Positions 31,072-39,600 of a stretch of 40,952 nt of DNA are shown in pieces. The DNA comes from Candidatus Blautia faecavium (GTDB taxonomy: Bacteria > Bacillota > Clostridia > Lachnospirales > Lachnospiraceae): positions 1 through 40,952 of the forward strand of contig DWYZ01000201.1 of the NCBI GenBank assembly GCA_019118425.1, written 5' to 3'. The notes beneath the pieces are model-generated. The model was not told the DNA's origin. It was given only the letters and a program-made list of their open reading frames with translations, and ran no database searches. Both the position numbers and the translations under genes were made by a program. Every line of letters begins with the position of its first letter. Positions within the stretch are counted from its first letter, which is position 1.

Positions 31072-31280
31072 TTTTCCACAATCAAATGTGGATAATGTGG
31101 ATAATGTGGAAATGACGAGGGATAAAAATTATTGGAAACCAAATGAAAAGGCGCAATATAGGGAAAAATAGAATCATTTGCTGAAATTTGGAAGTCGAAT
31201 TATGTAAATCTGTGCGGTGAAAAAAATCCACATGCCATACACAGAAAAAATGTGTATAAACATGTGGATAATGTGGATAA
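31072..31280. promoter_or_regulatory. DnaA-box cluster
   Basis: Four perfect TGTGGATAA boxes (complement of TTATCCACA) lie at 31087-31095, 31096-31104, 31263-31271 and 31272-31280, as two head-to-tail abutting pairs. One-mismatch boxes are TGTGTATAA at 31251-31259 and, on the other strand, TTTTCCACA at 31072-31080. A weaker TGTGGAAAT continues the first pair at 31105. The last box touches the murC stop codon. The cluster fills most of the murC-dnaD gap. Confidence 0.85.
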
Positions 31281-32660
31281 CTATTTTCCGAGAAGGTGTT
31301 CCCCAATTTTTACAACGTCTCCCGCCCCCATAGTTATCAACAGGTCACCCTGTGTACAATTTTCCAATAAATAATTTTCAATCTCATCAAATGTGGAAAA
31401 GTATTCACAGGGAGTGCCAAGATCCTGGATACATTTTTGCAGATCAGCGGAAGAAATTCCTAACGTGTCGGTTTCCCTTGCCGCGTAAATATCCGCCAGC
31501 ACTACATGGTCAGCCAGGGTCAGAGCCTTGGCAAATTCCGGAAGGAGAGCCTTGGTGCGGGTATAGGTGTGAGGCTGGAATACGCACCATATTTTTTTAT
31601 GGGGATAGTTAGAAGCCGCGTGGAGGGTGGCTTCGATTTCCGTAGGATGGTGGGCATAATCATCGATGACAGTGACGCCGGCGATTTCTCCCTTCTTTTG
31701 GAAACGGCGGTCTGTTCCGGTGAAATGTTCAAGCCCCAGAGCGATCACCTCATCCCGTATTCCCAGCAGCCGGCCTGTTATAATGGCTGAGAGTGCATTG
31801 GATACATTGTGGATGCCGGGAACACAAAGACGGTAAGTTCCTATGGGAACACCGTTTTCCAAAACAGTAAAAGAGGCATGGCCAAAGGCGTCATAGGAAA
31901 TGGAGGAAGCAGTATACTGGGCTTCGTGTTCCAGACCGTATGTAATGACCTGGCAGGGAAGATCCTTTACTACAGTTTCGTAGGCAGGCGTATCCGCATT
32001 TATGATCAGGGTACCGTCAGAAGGAAGAAGCTGGGCGAAACGCCGGAAAGAATGGCGGATGTCTTCGATATCTTTAAAAAAGTCCAGATGATCTGCGTCC
32101 ATATTCAGGATAATGCTGATTTTAGGGAAAAAGCTTAAAAAGCTGTTTGTATATTCGCATGCCTCTGTGAGGAAAATCTGGGATTTTCCTACCCGGATGT
32201 TTCCATGAATGGCAGGAAGGATCCCGCCTACGCTGATGGTAGGATCGCTGTCATTTTCCAGGAGGATATGGGAGATCATGGAAGTGGTGGTGGTTTTTCC
32301 ATGCGTACCTGCTACGGCAATGGGAATTTCGTAATTTTTCATGATCTGTCCAAGAAGTTCAGCTCTGGAAAGCATGGGAATGTTCTTTTCCACAGCGCAG
32401 GCATATTCCGGGTTATCCGGATGGATGGCTGCGGTGTAAACTACAATTTCTACAGAATCGTCGATATTGGAAGCCCTTTGTCCATAGTAGATCTTTGCGC
32501 CTCTTTCTTCCAGGGTACGGGTGAGAGGGCTTTCTTTGGCATCGGATCCAGAAATGATAAAGTTTTCTTCCAGAAGCACTTCGGCAAGTCCGCTCATGCT
32601 GATGCCTCCGATTCCGATGAAATGGATATGCTTTGGTTTTTGAAAGTCTATCTGATACAT
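31281..32660 (-). CDS. murC: UDP-N-acetylmuramate--L-alanine ligase
   Basis: The product is 459 residues, normal for MurC, the cytoplasmic enzyme that adds L-alanine to UDP-MurNAc in peptidoglycan synthesis. The nucleotide-binding GIGGISMSGLAEVL is at residues 16-29, the ATP P-loop GTHGKTTTTSM at 118-128, and the Mur ligase landmarks LTEACEYTNSFLSF, NMDADHLD, and VIDDYAHHPTEIEATL with FQPHTYTRT follow. TAAGGAGATTATT precedes the ATG. It appears monocistronic on the minus strand. No terminator is visible between it and dnaD, only the DnaA-box region. Confidence 0.96.
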   Translation of the reverse strand: MYQIDFQKPKHIHFIGIGGISMSGLAEVLLEENFIISGSDAKESPLTRTLEERGAKIYYGQRASNIDDSVEIVVYTAAIHPDNPEYACAVEKNIPMLSRAELLGQIMKNYEIPIAVAGTHGKTTTTSMISHILLENDSDPTISVGGILPAIHGNIRVGKSQIFLTEACEYTNSFLSFFPKISIILNMDADHLDFFKDIEDIRHSFRRFAQLLPSDGTLIINADTPAYETVVKDLPCQVITYGLEHEAQYTASSISYDAFGHASFTVLENGVPIGTYRLCVPGIHNVSNALSAIITGRLLGIRDEVIALGLEHFTGTDRRFQKKGEIAGVTVIDDYAHHPTEIEATLHAASNYPHKKIWCVFQPHTYTRTKALLPEFAKALTLADHVVLADIYAARETDTLGISSADLQKCIQDLGTPCEYFSTFDEIENYLLENCTQGDLLITMGAGDVVKIGEHLLGK

Positions 32661-32919
32661 AATAATCTCCTTAAATGTTTTATCTTAGCCCTGAAAAACA
32701 GTGGCTGCAGAATTTTTTCTATTATAACCCCAATGGGAAAAAATGAAAAGAATTTCTTTTTATGGTCGAAATGTGAAGAAATGACAAAGAAATAACGATA
32801 ACAGAGAAAAAAATGTACAAAAATGACATTATTCCTAAGATTTTGGAAAATTCTGCCGAAAAACTATAGTCAATAACGATAAAAAAAATAAAATCTAAGC
32901 AAAATAATTGTAAAAAATG
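32661..32919. other. Divergent gap between murC and glgC
   Basis: This gap is A/T-rich and divergent. It holds an 11-base direct repeat AATAACGATAA (32791-32801 and 32872-32882) of unknown meaning and the likely minus-strand promoter of murC, which I could not define. No gene is supported. Confidence 0.35.
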
Positions 32920-32948
32920 TTCACTAATTCGGAGAAGTATGGTATAAT
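32920..32948 (+). promoter_or_regulatory. Sigma-A promoter of glgC-glgD
   Basis: TTCACT (32920-32925), 17 bases, then a perfect TATAAT (32943-32948) preceded by TG in the extended -10 position. AGAGGTG precedes the ATG at 32980. Confidence 0.7.
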
Positions 32949-32979
32949 AATGAAATCATAACATACAAGAGGTGATTGC

Positions 32980-34257
32980 ATGATAAAGAAAGAAATGATT
33001 GCCATGCTTTTAGCTGGCGGCCAGGGTAGCAGGCTAGGTGTTCTTACTGAAAAAGTCGCAAAGCCGGCAGTCGCTTTTGGTGGAAAATACAGGATCATCG
33101 ACTTCCCCTTAAGTAATTGCATCAACTCAGGCATTGACACGGTAGGTGTTTTAACGCAGTATCAGCCGCTGCGGCTAAATACACATATCGGCATCGGGAT
33201 TCCGTGGGATCTGGATAGAAATGAAGGCGGCGTTACTGTACTGCCTCCATACGAGAGAAGTACAAACAGCGAATGGTATACAGGAACTGCTAATGCTATT
33301 TTTCAAAATATGGATTACATGGAACAGTATAATCCGGATTATGTTCTGATCCTGTCAGGAGATCACATCTATAAGATGGACTACGAGGTAATGCTTGATT
33401 TCCACAAAGCAAATAAAGCTGATATCACCATCGCATGTATGCCTGTACCAATTGAAGAGGCAAGCAGATTCGGCATCATGGTGACAGATGAGACGAGCCG
33501 TATCACAGAGTTCGAAGAAAAGCCGGAGCACCCCAGCAGTAATCTTGCTTCCATGGGCATCTATATTTTCAGCTGGCCTGTTTTAAAGGAAGCGCTCTAT
33601 GCTCTCAAAGATCAGAACGGCTGTGATTTCGGCAAACATATCCTGCCATACTGTAAGGAAAAGGGAATGAACCTTTTTGCCTATGAGTACAATGGATACT
33701 GGAAAGATGTGGGAACATTGGGCTCCTATTGGGAAGCAAACATGGAATTGATCGACATTATTCCGGAATTTAATCTTTACGAAGAATTCTGGCGAATATA
33801 TACAAAAGGCGATATCATCCCTCCGCAGTATATTTCAGCAGACGCGGTAGTGGACAGATGCCTGATCGGAGAAGGTGCAGAGATTTATGGAGAGTTACAT
33901 AACTCTGTGATCGGACCGAATGTAGTGATTGGAAAGGGAAGCGTTGTGCGTGATTCCATTATCATGCGCAATTCCGTTGTAGGCGAAGGGGTGACTATGG
34001 ATAAGGCCATTGTTGCAGAGGATGTTGTCATCGGAAATCATGTAGTCCTGGGATGCGGGGAAGAGGTTCCCAATGTAGTGAAACCGGCAGTCTATGCTTT
34101 TGGAATCGCTACCATCGGAGAACGCAGTGTGATTCCGGACAATGTAAGGATTGGAAAGAACACGGCCATATCCGGTGTGACTACGCCTGACGATTATCCC
34201 GATGGCGAACTGGCAGGCGGACAGGTAATTGCGGCAAAGGATGGTGGTAAGGCATGA
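32980..34257 (+). CDS. glgC: Glucose-1-phosphate adenylyltransferase, catalytic subunit
   Basis: The product is 425 residues. It makes ADP-glucose from ATP and glucose-1-phosphate, the committed step of glycogen synthesis. The nucleotidyltransferase signature [20 protein letters not shown] is at residues 10-29. [10 protein letters not shown] and EEKPEHPSS are in the core, and a C-terminal left-handed beta-helix is built from hexapeptide repeats ([29 protein letters not shown]). Low-GC Firmicutes encode a GlgC/GlgD pair in which GlgC is catalytic. Its stop overlaps the glgD start by 4 bases (ATGA), so subunits are made by coupled translation. No other glg gene is in the window. Confidence 0.95.
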   Translation: MIKKEMIAMLLAGGQGSRLGVLTEKVAKPAVAFGGKYRIIDFPLSNCINSGIDTVGVLTQYQPLRLNTHIGIGIPWDLDRNEGGVTVLPPYERSTNSEWYTGTANAIFQNMDYMEQYNPDYVLILSGDHIYKMDYEVMLDFHKANKADITIACMPVPIEEASRFGIMVTDETSRITEFEEKPEHPSSNLASMGIYIFSWPVLKEALYALKDQNGCDFGKHILPYCKEKGMNLFAYEYNGYWKDVGTLGSYWEANMELIDIIPEFNLYEEFWRIYTKGDIIPPQYISADAVVDRCLIGEGAEIYGELHNSVIGPNVVIGKGSVVRDSIIMRNSVVGEGVTMDKAIVAEDVVIGNHVVLGCGEEVPNVVKPAVYAFGIATIGERSVIPDNVRIGKNTAISGVTTPDDYPDGELAGGQVIAAKDGGKA

Positions 34258-35372
34258 GAGCAATCGGTATTATTTTGGCAGGCGGAAACAATAACCGCAT
34301 GAGAGAATTATCAAATAAAAGGGCGATCGCGGCAATGCCCATTGCCGGAAGCTACAGAAGCATTGACTTTGCTCTGAGCAATATGGCTAATTCCCATATC
34401 CAGAAGGTTGCTGTGCTGACACAGTATAATGCCCGCTCCTTAAACGAGCATTTAAGTTCTTCCAAGTGGTGGGATTTCGGCAGAAAGCAGGGCGGCCTTT
34501 ATGTGTTTACGCCTACTATTACCAAGGAAAACAGCTTCTGGTACCAGGGAACTGCGGACGCGATCTATCAGAATCTTACATTCCTTAAAAACAGTCATGA
34601 ACCCTACGTAGTAATTGCGTCAGGGGATGGTATTTATAAGCTGGATTATAATAAGGTTCTGGAATATCATATTGCGAAGCGTGCGGATGTTACAGTTGTA
34701 TGTACCACCTGCCGGGATCAGAGCGAGATAGAGCGGTTTGGTGTGATCCGTATGAACGAGGACTGCAGGATTGAGGAATTTGAGGAAAAACCAGTAGTTT
34801 CTCCTTATAATACCATATCTACAGGTATTTACGTGATCCGCAGGAGACAGCTGATCGAGCTTATTGAAAAGGCAGCTTCAGAAGGCAGGAATGATTTTGT
34901 AAATGATATTCTTATCCGTTATAAAAATCTGAAGAGGATCTATGGGTATAAGATTGATTCCTATTGGAGCAATATTTCCACTGTAGATTCTTACTATAAA
35001 ACCAATATGGCATTTTTGGAGCCGGAGATCAGGGACTATTTCTTTAAACAGCCTCCCGCTATCAAGACAAAGATAGATGATCTTCCTCCGGCAAAGTATA
35101 ATCCAGGTGCAGTTGTAAAGAACAGTCTTGTTTCCAGCGGATGCATCATTAATGGAGTGGTGGAAAATTCCGTTCTGTTTAAAGATGTTTTTGTGGGAAA
35201 TAACTGTGTGATCAAGAATTCCGTTATCCTGAATGACGTTTATCTGGGCGATAATACCCATATTGAAAACTGTATTGTTGAGAGCAGAGATACCATTAAA
35301 GCGAATTCTTATTATTGCGGCGAAGGCGAAGTAAAGATCGTCGTAGAAGAAAATGAACGCTACGTATTATAA
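34254..35372 (+). CDS. glgD: Glucose-1-phosphate adenylyltransferase regulatory subunit
   Basis: The product is 372 residues, a homologue of GlgC with a degenerate catalytic site. The signature loop reads [22 protein letters not shown] rather than GGxGxRLxxLTxxRAKPA. [11 protein letters not shown] and [14 protein letters not shown] remain recognisable. The beta-helix ([23 protein letters not shown]) is shorter than in GlgC. In other Firmicutes GlgD modulates or boosts GlgC in a hetero-oligomer, and I infer the same here. Translation is coupled to glgC through the ATGA overlap. spoVG follows 55 bases later. Confidence 0.94.
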   Translation: MRAIGIILAGGNNNRMRELSNKRAIAAMPIAGSYRSIDFALSNMANSHIQKVAVLTQYNARSLNEHLSSSKWWDFGRKQGGLYVFTPTITKENSFWYQGTADAIYQNLTFLKNSHEPYVVIASGDGIYKLDYNKVLEYHIAKRADVTVVCTTCRDQSEIERFGVIRMNEDCRIEEFEEKPVVSPYNTISTGIYVIRRRQLIELIEKAASEGRNDFVNDILIRYKNLKRIYGYKIDSYWSNISTVDSYYKTNMAFLEPEIRDYFFKQPPAIKTKIDDLPPAKYNPGAVVKNSLVSSGCIINGVVENSVLFKDVFVGNNCVIKNSVILNDVYLGDNTHIENCIVESRDTIKANSYYCGEGEVKIVVEENERYVL

Positions 35373-35427
35373 ATATACGAAATATATATTTGAAAATACG
35401 AAGGCAAAATGAAAGGGGCAAGCGAAG

Positions 35428-35721
35428 ATGAATATTACAGATGTACGCGTAAGAAAGGTTGCAAAGGAAGGAAAGATGAAAGCGGTTGTATCAATTACCA
35501 TTGACGATGAATTTGTCGTTCATGATATTAAGGTAATTGAAGGCGAGAAAGGCCTGTTTATCGCTATGCCGAGCCGAAAGGCTACAGACGGCGAATATCG
35601 CGACATTGCGCATCCCATCAACTCTGCTACAAGAGACAGAATCCAAACCATCATTCTGGATAAGTACCAGGAAGTAATGGCTGCCGAACCGGAAGAACCT
35701 TTCGAAGCGGCCGCTGAGTAA
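35428..35721 (+). CDS. spoVG: Septation protein SpoVG
   Basis: The product is 97 residues, the usual size for SpoVG, a small nucleic-acid-binding regulator of sporulation, septation and envelope functions in Firmicutes. [51 protein letters not shown] is almost the family consensus, as is [17 protein letters not shown]. The last 15 residues are acidic and variable. GAAAGGGGCAAGCGAAG precedes the ATG. It lies after glgD with no terminator between, so it may be part of that transcript. Confidence 0.96.
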   Translation: MNITDVRVRKVAKEGKMKAVVSITIDDEFVVHDIKVIEGEKGLFIAMPSRKATDGEYRDIAHPINSATRDRIQTIILDKYQEVMAAEPEEPFEAAAE

Positions 35722-35820
35722 GGACTACCCTTCACCAGCCGCATCTGCGGCAAGAGAGGGATACCTTGCAGGATGTGAGACTATTTCGATCATGCAAAGG
35801 AGATAAAGAGTGGTATTAAG

Positions 35821-35858
35821 AAAGAGACCGTCTGCGATGAAGGCAGGCGGTCTTTTTG
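35821..35858 (+). terminator. Terminator after spoVG
   Basis: The arms AGACCGTCTGC and GCAGGCGGTCT (one T-G pair), with a GATGAAG loop, are followed by TTTTTGG. Confidence 0.85.
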
Positions 35859-35968
35859 GTGTGTCAGGAAACCTGATTTTCGAAGGACATTTGCAAGCTT
35901 TGGAAGAATAAGGGAATTTAGGAAAAAGGTGATTTATTACGTAAATATTACAAAATAAATAAAAACTG

Positions 35969-35996
35969 TTGATTTATTTTTAAAATGTGTTATACT
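35969..35996 (+). promoter_or_regulatory. Extended -10 promoter of the 3D-domain gene
   Basis: TTGATT (35969-35974), 16 bases, then TATACT (35991-35996) with TG just upstream in TGTTATACT. The ATG follows 30 bases later, with CGAGGTG between. Confidence 0.65.
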
Positions 35997-36026
35997 TTAC
36001 CTCATAAAGTATTACGAGGTGTATAT

Positions 36027-37286
36027 ATGAAGAAAAGGAAAGTTTTTTCATTACTGCTTGCAGGTGCTCTGACAGTTGCTATGGGAACCAGTGTATTTGC
36101 ATCTACAGAGGATGAGATTGCATATGCGCAGGCGGAAAAGCAGGCGGCAGAAGCGGACCTTGCCCAGACTCAGGAGAATATCAGCAGTCTTGAGGGAAAG
36201 AAGCAGGAGCTGGAAAACTATTTAGCAGAGCTGAATGCACAGTATGATGAATTGACGGAAAGTGTAGCACAATTAGGAATAGAAGCAGCCGAAAAAGAAG
36301 AAGAGCTGAAACAAGTAAAGCAGGAACTGAAAAAAGCGAAGAAAGCTGCTAAAAAACAATACGAGGCAATGAAGATCCGTATTGTGTATATGTATGAAAA
36401 CAGCGGCGGTTCTGTTCTGGAAAAGCTTTTGTCCAGTGAGAGTATCGCGGATTTTCTAAACCAGATAGAATATTTCAGCCAGATTTCCAAATATGACAGA
36501 GATATGCTGAAGAAATATGAGGAGATCAGGCAAAGCATTAAAGAACAGCAGCAGCAGATCAAACAGGAGTCAGAAGAAATTAACGAGCTTTTAAGCCAGC
36601 GTGCAGCGAAAAAACAGGAAGTACAGGCAATGGCGGAAAGCACCAGCGGCAGTATCTCTTCCTACGTCAGCCAGATCAGTGCCAGTGAGGCAGAGGCAAG
36701 TGCATTGCTTGCACAGATAGACAGTGCGGATAACAGCATTGTAGCGCTGATGCAGCAGGCAGAGGAAGAACAGGCGGCAGCAGAGGCCGCGGCAGCTGCA
36801 GAGGAAGAGCAGGCGGAAGAAGATTACGGATACGATCCTGAGACAGATACTACAGAGTCATCCAGCAGTTCTACCAGCAGTGATATTATTGTGGAAGAAG
36901 AAGCCCCGGAAGATTATTACGGAGGGGTGGAAGAAGTGGAAGAAAGCACGGAGGATTATGGAAGCAGTGAGGATTCATCAGCGGAAACATCCTCTGACTC
37001 CGGTCAGGGTACATATCTTGGAAACTTTACACTGACAGGCTATTGTAATTGCGCACAATGCTGCGGAACGGCGGGAAATGCAACTGCCAGCGGGGTTATG
37101 CCTACAGCAGGACATACCGTTGCTATGTCGGGAGTTCCCTTTGGAACCCAGCTTTTGATTAACGGTACCGTCTATACGGTGGAAGATTTAGGAACGCCAT
37201 ATGGCCATGTAGATATTTACTTTGATAATCATTCTGATGCTTTGAACTTCGGACTCCAGTATGCGGATGTTTATCAGCTTTCTTAA
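36027..37286 (+). CDS. Secreted coiled-coil protein with C-terminal 3D domain
   Basis: The product is 419 residues. A signal peptide (KVFSLLLAGALTVAMGTSVFA) is followed by a long coiled coil of about 200 residues (EIAYAQAEKQAAEADLAQT onward). The YMYENSGGSVLEKLLSSESIADFLNQIEYFSQISKYDRDML segment is characteristic of the PcsB/CwlO N-terminal module that docks on FtsEX. A Glu/Ser/Tyr-rich disordered linker of about 90 residues follows. The C-terminal 85 residues (about 333-419) are a 3D domain of the YocH/MltA-like double-psi barrel type: TLTGYCNCAQCCG, GNATASGVMPTAGHTVA and VEDLGTPYGHVDIYFDNHSDALNFG, with three aspartates. It is a likely wall lytic enzyme. The start at 36027 is chosen for CGAGGTG and the signal peptide. 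Confidence 0.9.
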   Translation: MKKRKVFSLLLAGALTVAMGTSVFASTEDEIAYAQAEKQAAEADLAQTQENISSLEGKKQELENYLAELNAQYDELTESVAQLGIEAAEKEEELKQVKQELKKAKKAAKKQYEAMKIRIVYMYENSGGSVLEKLLSSESIADFLNQIEYFSQISKYDRDMLKKYEEIRQSIKEQQQQIKQESEEINELLSQRAAKKQEVQAMAESTSGSISSYVSQISASEAEASALLAQIDSADNSIVALMQQAEEEQAAAEAAAAAEEEQAEEDYGYDPETDTTESSSSSTSSDIIVEEEAPEDYYGGVEEVEESTEDYGSSEDSSAETSSDSGQGTYLGNFTLTGYCNCAQCCGTAGNATASGVMPTAGHTVAMSGVPFGTQLLINGTVYTVEDLGTPYGHVDIYFDNHSDALNFGLQYADVYQLS

Positions 37287-37338
37287 TAATTTTAGATCCT
37301 GGTTTATTATAGTAAAATGACGTTTACACAAAATAAAG

Positions 37339-37370
37339 AATGCGGCGTGTTCTCTATGCACGCCGCATTT
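37339..37370. terminator. Terminator between convergent 3D and BMC genes
   Basis: The perfect 11-bp arms AATGCGGCGTG (37339-37349) and CACGCCGCATT (37359-37369) have a short T-rich tract on each side (CTTTATTTT on the minus strand), so it may act in both directions. Confidence 0.8.
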
Positions 37371-37419
37371 ACATATCCTTTTTAGCGGGAAGTCCCATAT
37401 GGTATGAATTGCGTTTTTA

Positions 37420-38133
37420 TTATAAATAGGGGGTACCGGGAATATCCGGGTAACTTCCCATCCCGATCAAAAGTTCAAGACCAATCTGCCTTGCGCTTAA
37501 AACCGCTTCCTTTACTGCACTGGCATCTCCTGAAATGGCAAGGATAACCTCATTGGAATGACTGGTTCCAAGACTAGGGGTCATATAGCAGACAATTTTT
37601 ACTGCAGAAGCTTTTACTGCAGTATCTGCCATTACAAGGCCGATGGCGGCGGGAGAACCGGCCATAAACCCAAAGGCTTCATTGGAAACGGCTCCAAAAC
37701 CTTTACAAAGAGCCGGACCGGCGCTGGCGGAAAAAGCAAATTCCAAATGCCCGGACTCACTGATATACAGCTCTCCAGCGTATTTATTAGTCAATTCTAA
37801 AGCAAGTTCGACTGCATGACGTACATCAGATATATCGTTTCCTCCGATTACCATATAATTTCCATGTCCGCCCCACCCTTTAGTGTCCCTGGGAAATTCA
37901 ATGGAAAGGATTTCTGTATTGGTAGCCTTAATAGCATCATCTACAGCGGTAATCTGCCCGGCTGCGCCGGTTCTGGAGCTGAAAAGCCCCAATGCATGGT
38001 ATTTAGTTCCAATATTCATTTCCTTTAATAAGGCATCGTCAATTCCAGAAATAACAAGTCCGATGGTATCTAAAACGGCGGTGCCTACAAATTCTGTCCG
38101 TGTACAGTGGGTACTGATGCTGTGTACATCCAT
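37420..38133 (-). CDS. PduB-like tandem-BMC microcompartment shell protein
   Basis: The product is 237 residues with two BMC domains (about residues 12-115 and 122-225), the plan of trimeric BMC-T shell proteins. FVGTAVLDTIGLVISGIDDALL, KATNTEILSIEFPRDTKGWGGHGNYMVIGG, SAVKIVCYMTPSLGTSHSNEVILAISGDASAVKEAVLSARQIG and the ending GSYPDIPGTPYL closely follow PduB as I know it. Such shells enclose diol or ethanolamine enzymes. It lacks the longer N-terminal extension of full PduB, resembling the PduB' short form. No other microcompartment shell, enzyme or regulator gene is in the window. TAAAGGAGACATTCTC precedes the ATG, and several palindromes lie upstream. Confidence 0.92.
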   Translation of the reverse strand: MDVHSISTHCTRTEFVGTAVLDTIGLVISGIDDALLKEMNIGTKYHALGLFSSRTGAAGQITAVDDAIKATNTEILSIEFPRDTKGWGGHGNYMVIGGNDISDVRHAVELALELTNKYAGELYISESGHLEFAFSASAGPALCKGFGAVSNEAFGFMAGSPAAIGLVMADTAVKASAVKIVCYMTPSLGTSHSNEVILAISGDASAVKEAVLSARQIGLELLIGMGSYPDIPGTPYL

Positions 38134-38179
38134 GAGAATGTCTCCTTTATAAATCCTGTCGTTGGTTTAAGTTTATATT

Positions 38180-38258
38180 GCTGTCAGACAGCATAAAACT
38201 TTTCTCTTATCTATTTAGATCAGATATGTTTTTCTGATAGGGACTATGATAATAGTCC
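38180..38258. promoter_or_regulatory. Palindromes upstream of the PduB-like gene
   Basis: There are three inverted repeats: GCTGTCAGACAGC (38180-38192, perfect 6-bp arms), ATCAGA/TCTGAT (38219-38238) and GGACTATGATAATAGTCC (38241-38258, perfect 7-bp arms). They could be operators for the shell gene or hairpins beyond the end of the serine hydrolase gene. I could not fix a promoter. Confidence 0.45.
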
Positions 38259-38371
38259 GGCCTGTTTATGACAAGGATATTAGGTGTTTTTTTCAGTATA
38301 GCATGTATATGGAAATTTAGCCAATGTATTTTTCGTTGCCAACAGGTTAAACAGCGGCATGTGATATATAA

Positions 38372-39550
38372 TCACAGTTCTTGGCTAAGAATCACATTTC
38401 TTAATCTTCTCACTAAAGGAATCGTCCCGGCATCCTTTTTCTGCTGCATGACCAGGAAAGTCATATTAGACTTTGGAAAATTAGCAAAATAGCATCCAAG
38501 CCAGCCGTCCCAGCCATATTCGTCCTTTTGGGATAAAACCGATGTACGGCCGGGGTCTATACATCTGCGCATAAGGTGAGAGTAAGTATAACCCTCCAGT
38601 CCCATCCACTGTTCCATGATCTCCTGCTGTCTGGGCAGCAATTTTCCGGAGGTAAAGAATTGAACGGTTTTTTCGCTCATTACTCTTACGCCGTCCAGAG
38701 TTCCTTTGTTTAGCAGCATTTGGGCGAATCTTGCATAATCGTCGATGGTGGAAACCAGACCGGCTCCGCCGGACTCAAAAGCTGGCGGCTTATCCTTGCG
38801 GTAGGAAATCACAAGATGGTTTCCTCTATATGGAAGCAATTCGCCTTTTTCTGTGGTCTCATAGGCATCTGCCAGACGGGATATTTTTTCTTCTGGCACC
38901 CAAAATCCTGTATCTTTCATCCCCAGGGGCTTAAAAAGATAGGTTTCCAGAAATTCACCGAACCGCATTCCGGAAACTTTTTCGATCACTGCGCCCAGGA
39001 TATCCGCCGAAAGTCCATAGGCCCAGGCGCTGGCCGGTTCAAAGGAAAGAGGAATAGAGCCCAGATGGCAGGCAAATTCCTCTGTTGTCACAGCCTGATC
39101 TGTGTGCAGCCTTTCGATACAGCTTTGCAGATACTGCTGGATCATCCTTCCGGCTTTTGTATCTTCATCGCCGTAGGTAATCCCGGATGCCATGTTCAGA
39201 AGATAATGCAGGGTGAGCATTTTTTTTGCAGGACGGATCTCGCCGTTTTCTTCTACCATAAGGTGCTCGTAGCCTGGAAGAATTTCTGCCACAGGCTGGG
39301 CGAGATCCAGCTTACCCTGCTCCATCAGGATCATTGCCGCCGCCGCAGTAATGGGTTTTGACATGGAATACAGACGGAAAATGGTATTTCTCTGTATTTT
39401 TTTCCCTTCCTCCAGGTTTCGGAATCCATGCTCTGTGTAGAATATTTCTTCATTGTCTTTTCGCACCAGCATGTTCATTCCTGCTGTGATGTTTTCGTCT
39501 ATGGCCTGGCTGATTAGAGTTTGAAGTTTTTCTTTTGTTTCTTCTTTCAT
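38372..39550 (-). CDS. Serine hydrolase, class C beta-lactamase-like
   Basis: The product is 392 residues with no signal peptide, so it is cytoplasmic. The nucleophile motif S-x-x-K is YSMSKPIT with Ser62 and Lys65. The second motif is Tyr178 in WAYGLSADILG, and a late GxxG-type loop is near DEYGWDGWLGCYF. This fits the beta-lactamase/transpeptidase-like family that includes EstB esterases and D-aminopeptidases. Intracellular location argues against a role in beta-lactam resistance, and an esterase or peptidase acting on small substrates is likelier. GGAGGCGTTTCCCC precedes the ATG. It is 50 bases downstream of the Rpn-type gene on the same strand and may share its transcript. Confidence 0.88.
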   Translation of the reverse strand: MKEETKEKLQTLISQAIDENITAGMNMLVRKDNEEIFYTEHGFRNLEEGKKIQRNTIFRLYSMSKPITAAAAMILMEQGKLDLAQPVAEILPGYEHLMVEENGEIRPAKKMLTLHYLLNMASGITYGDEDTKAGRMIQQYLQSCIERLHTDQAVTTEEFACHLGSIPLSFEPASAWAYGLSADILGAVIEKVSGMRFGEFLETYLFKPLGMKDTGFWVPEEKISRLADAYETTEKGELLPYRGNHLVISYRKDKPPAFESGGAGLVSTIDDYARFAQMLLNKGTLDGVRVMSEKTVQFFTSGKLLPRQQEIMEQWMGLEGYTYSHLMRRCIDPGRTSVLSQKDEYGWDGWLGCYFANFPKSNMTFLVMQQKKDAGTIPLVRRLRNVILSQEL

Positions 39551-39600
39551 GGGGAAACGCCTCCGTTTTATTTGATAGTTATAGTCCGATTTCTGCGCAG

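Noticed and set aside
32205-32795. 196-residue + strand frame antisense to murC
   Set aside because: MurC motifs are complete on the minus strand; the antisense product has no recognisable feature.
32854-32860. TGCCGAA, a match to the Spo0A box TGNCGAA, upstream of glgC
   Set aside because: A single 7-base match in a gap of over 300 bases is expected by chance fairly often, and no second good box is present.
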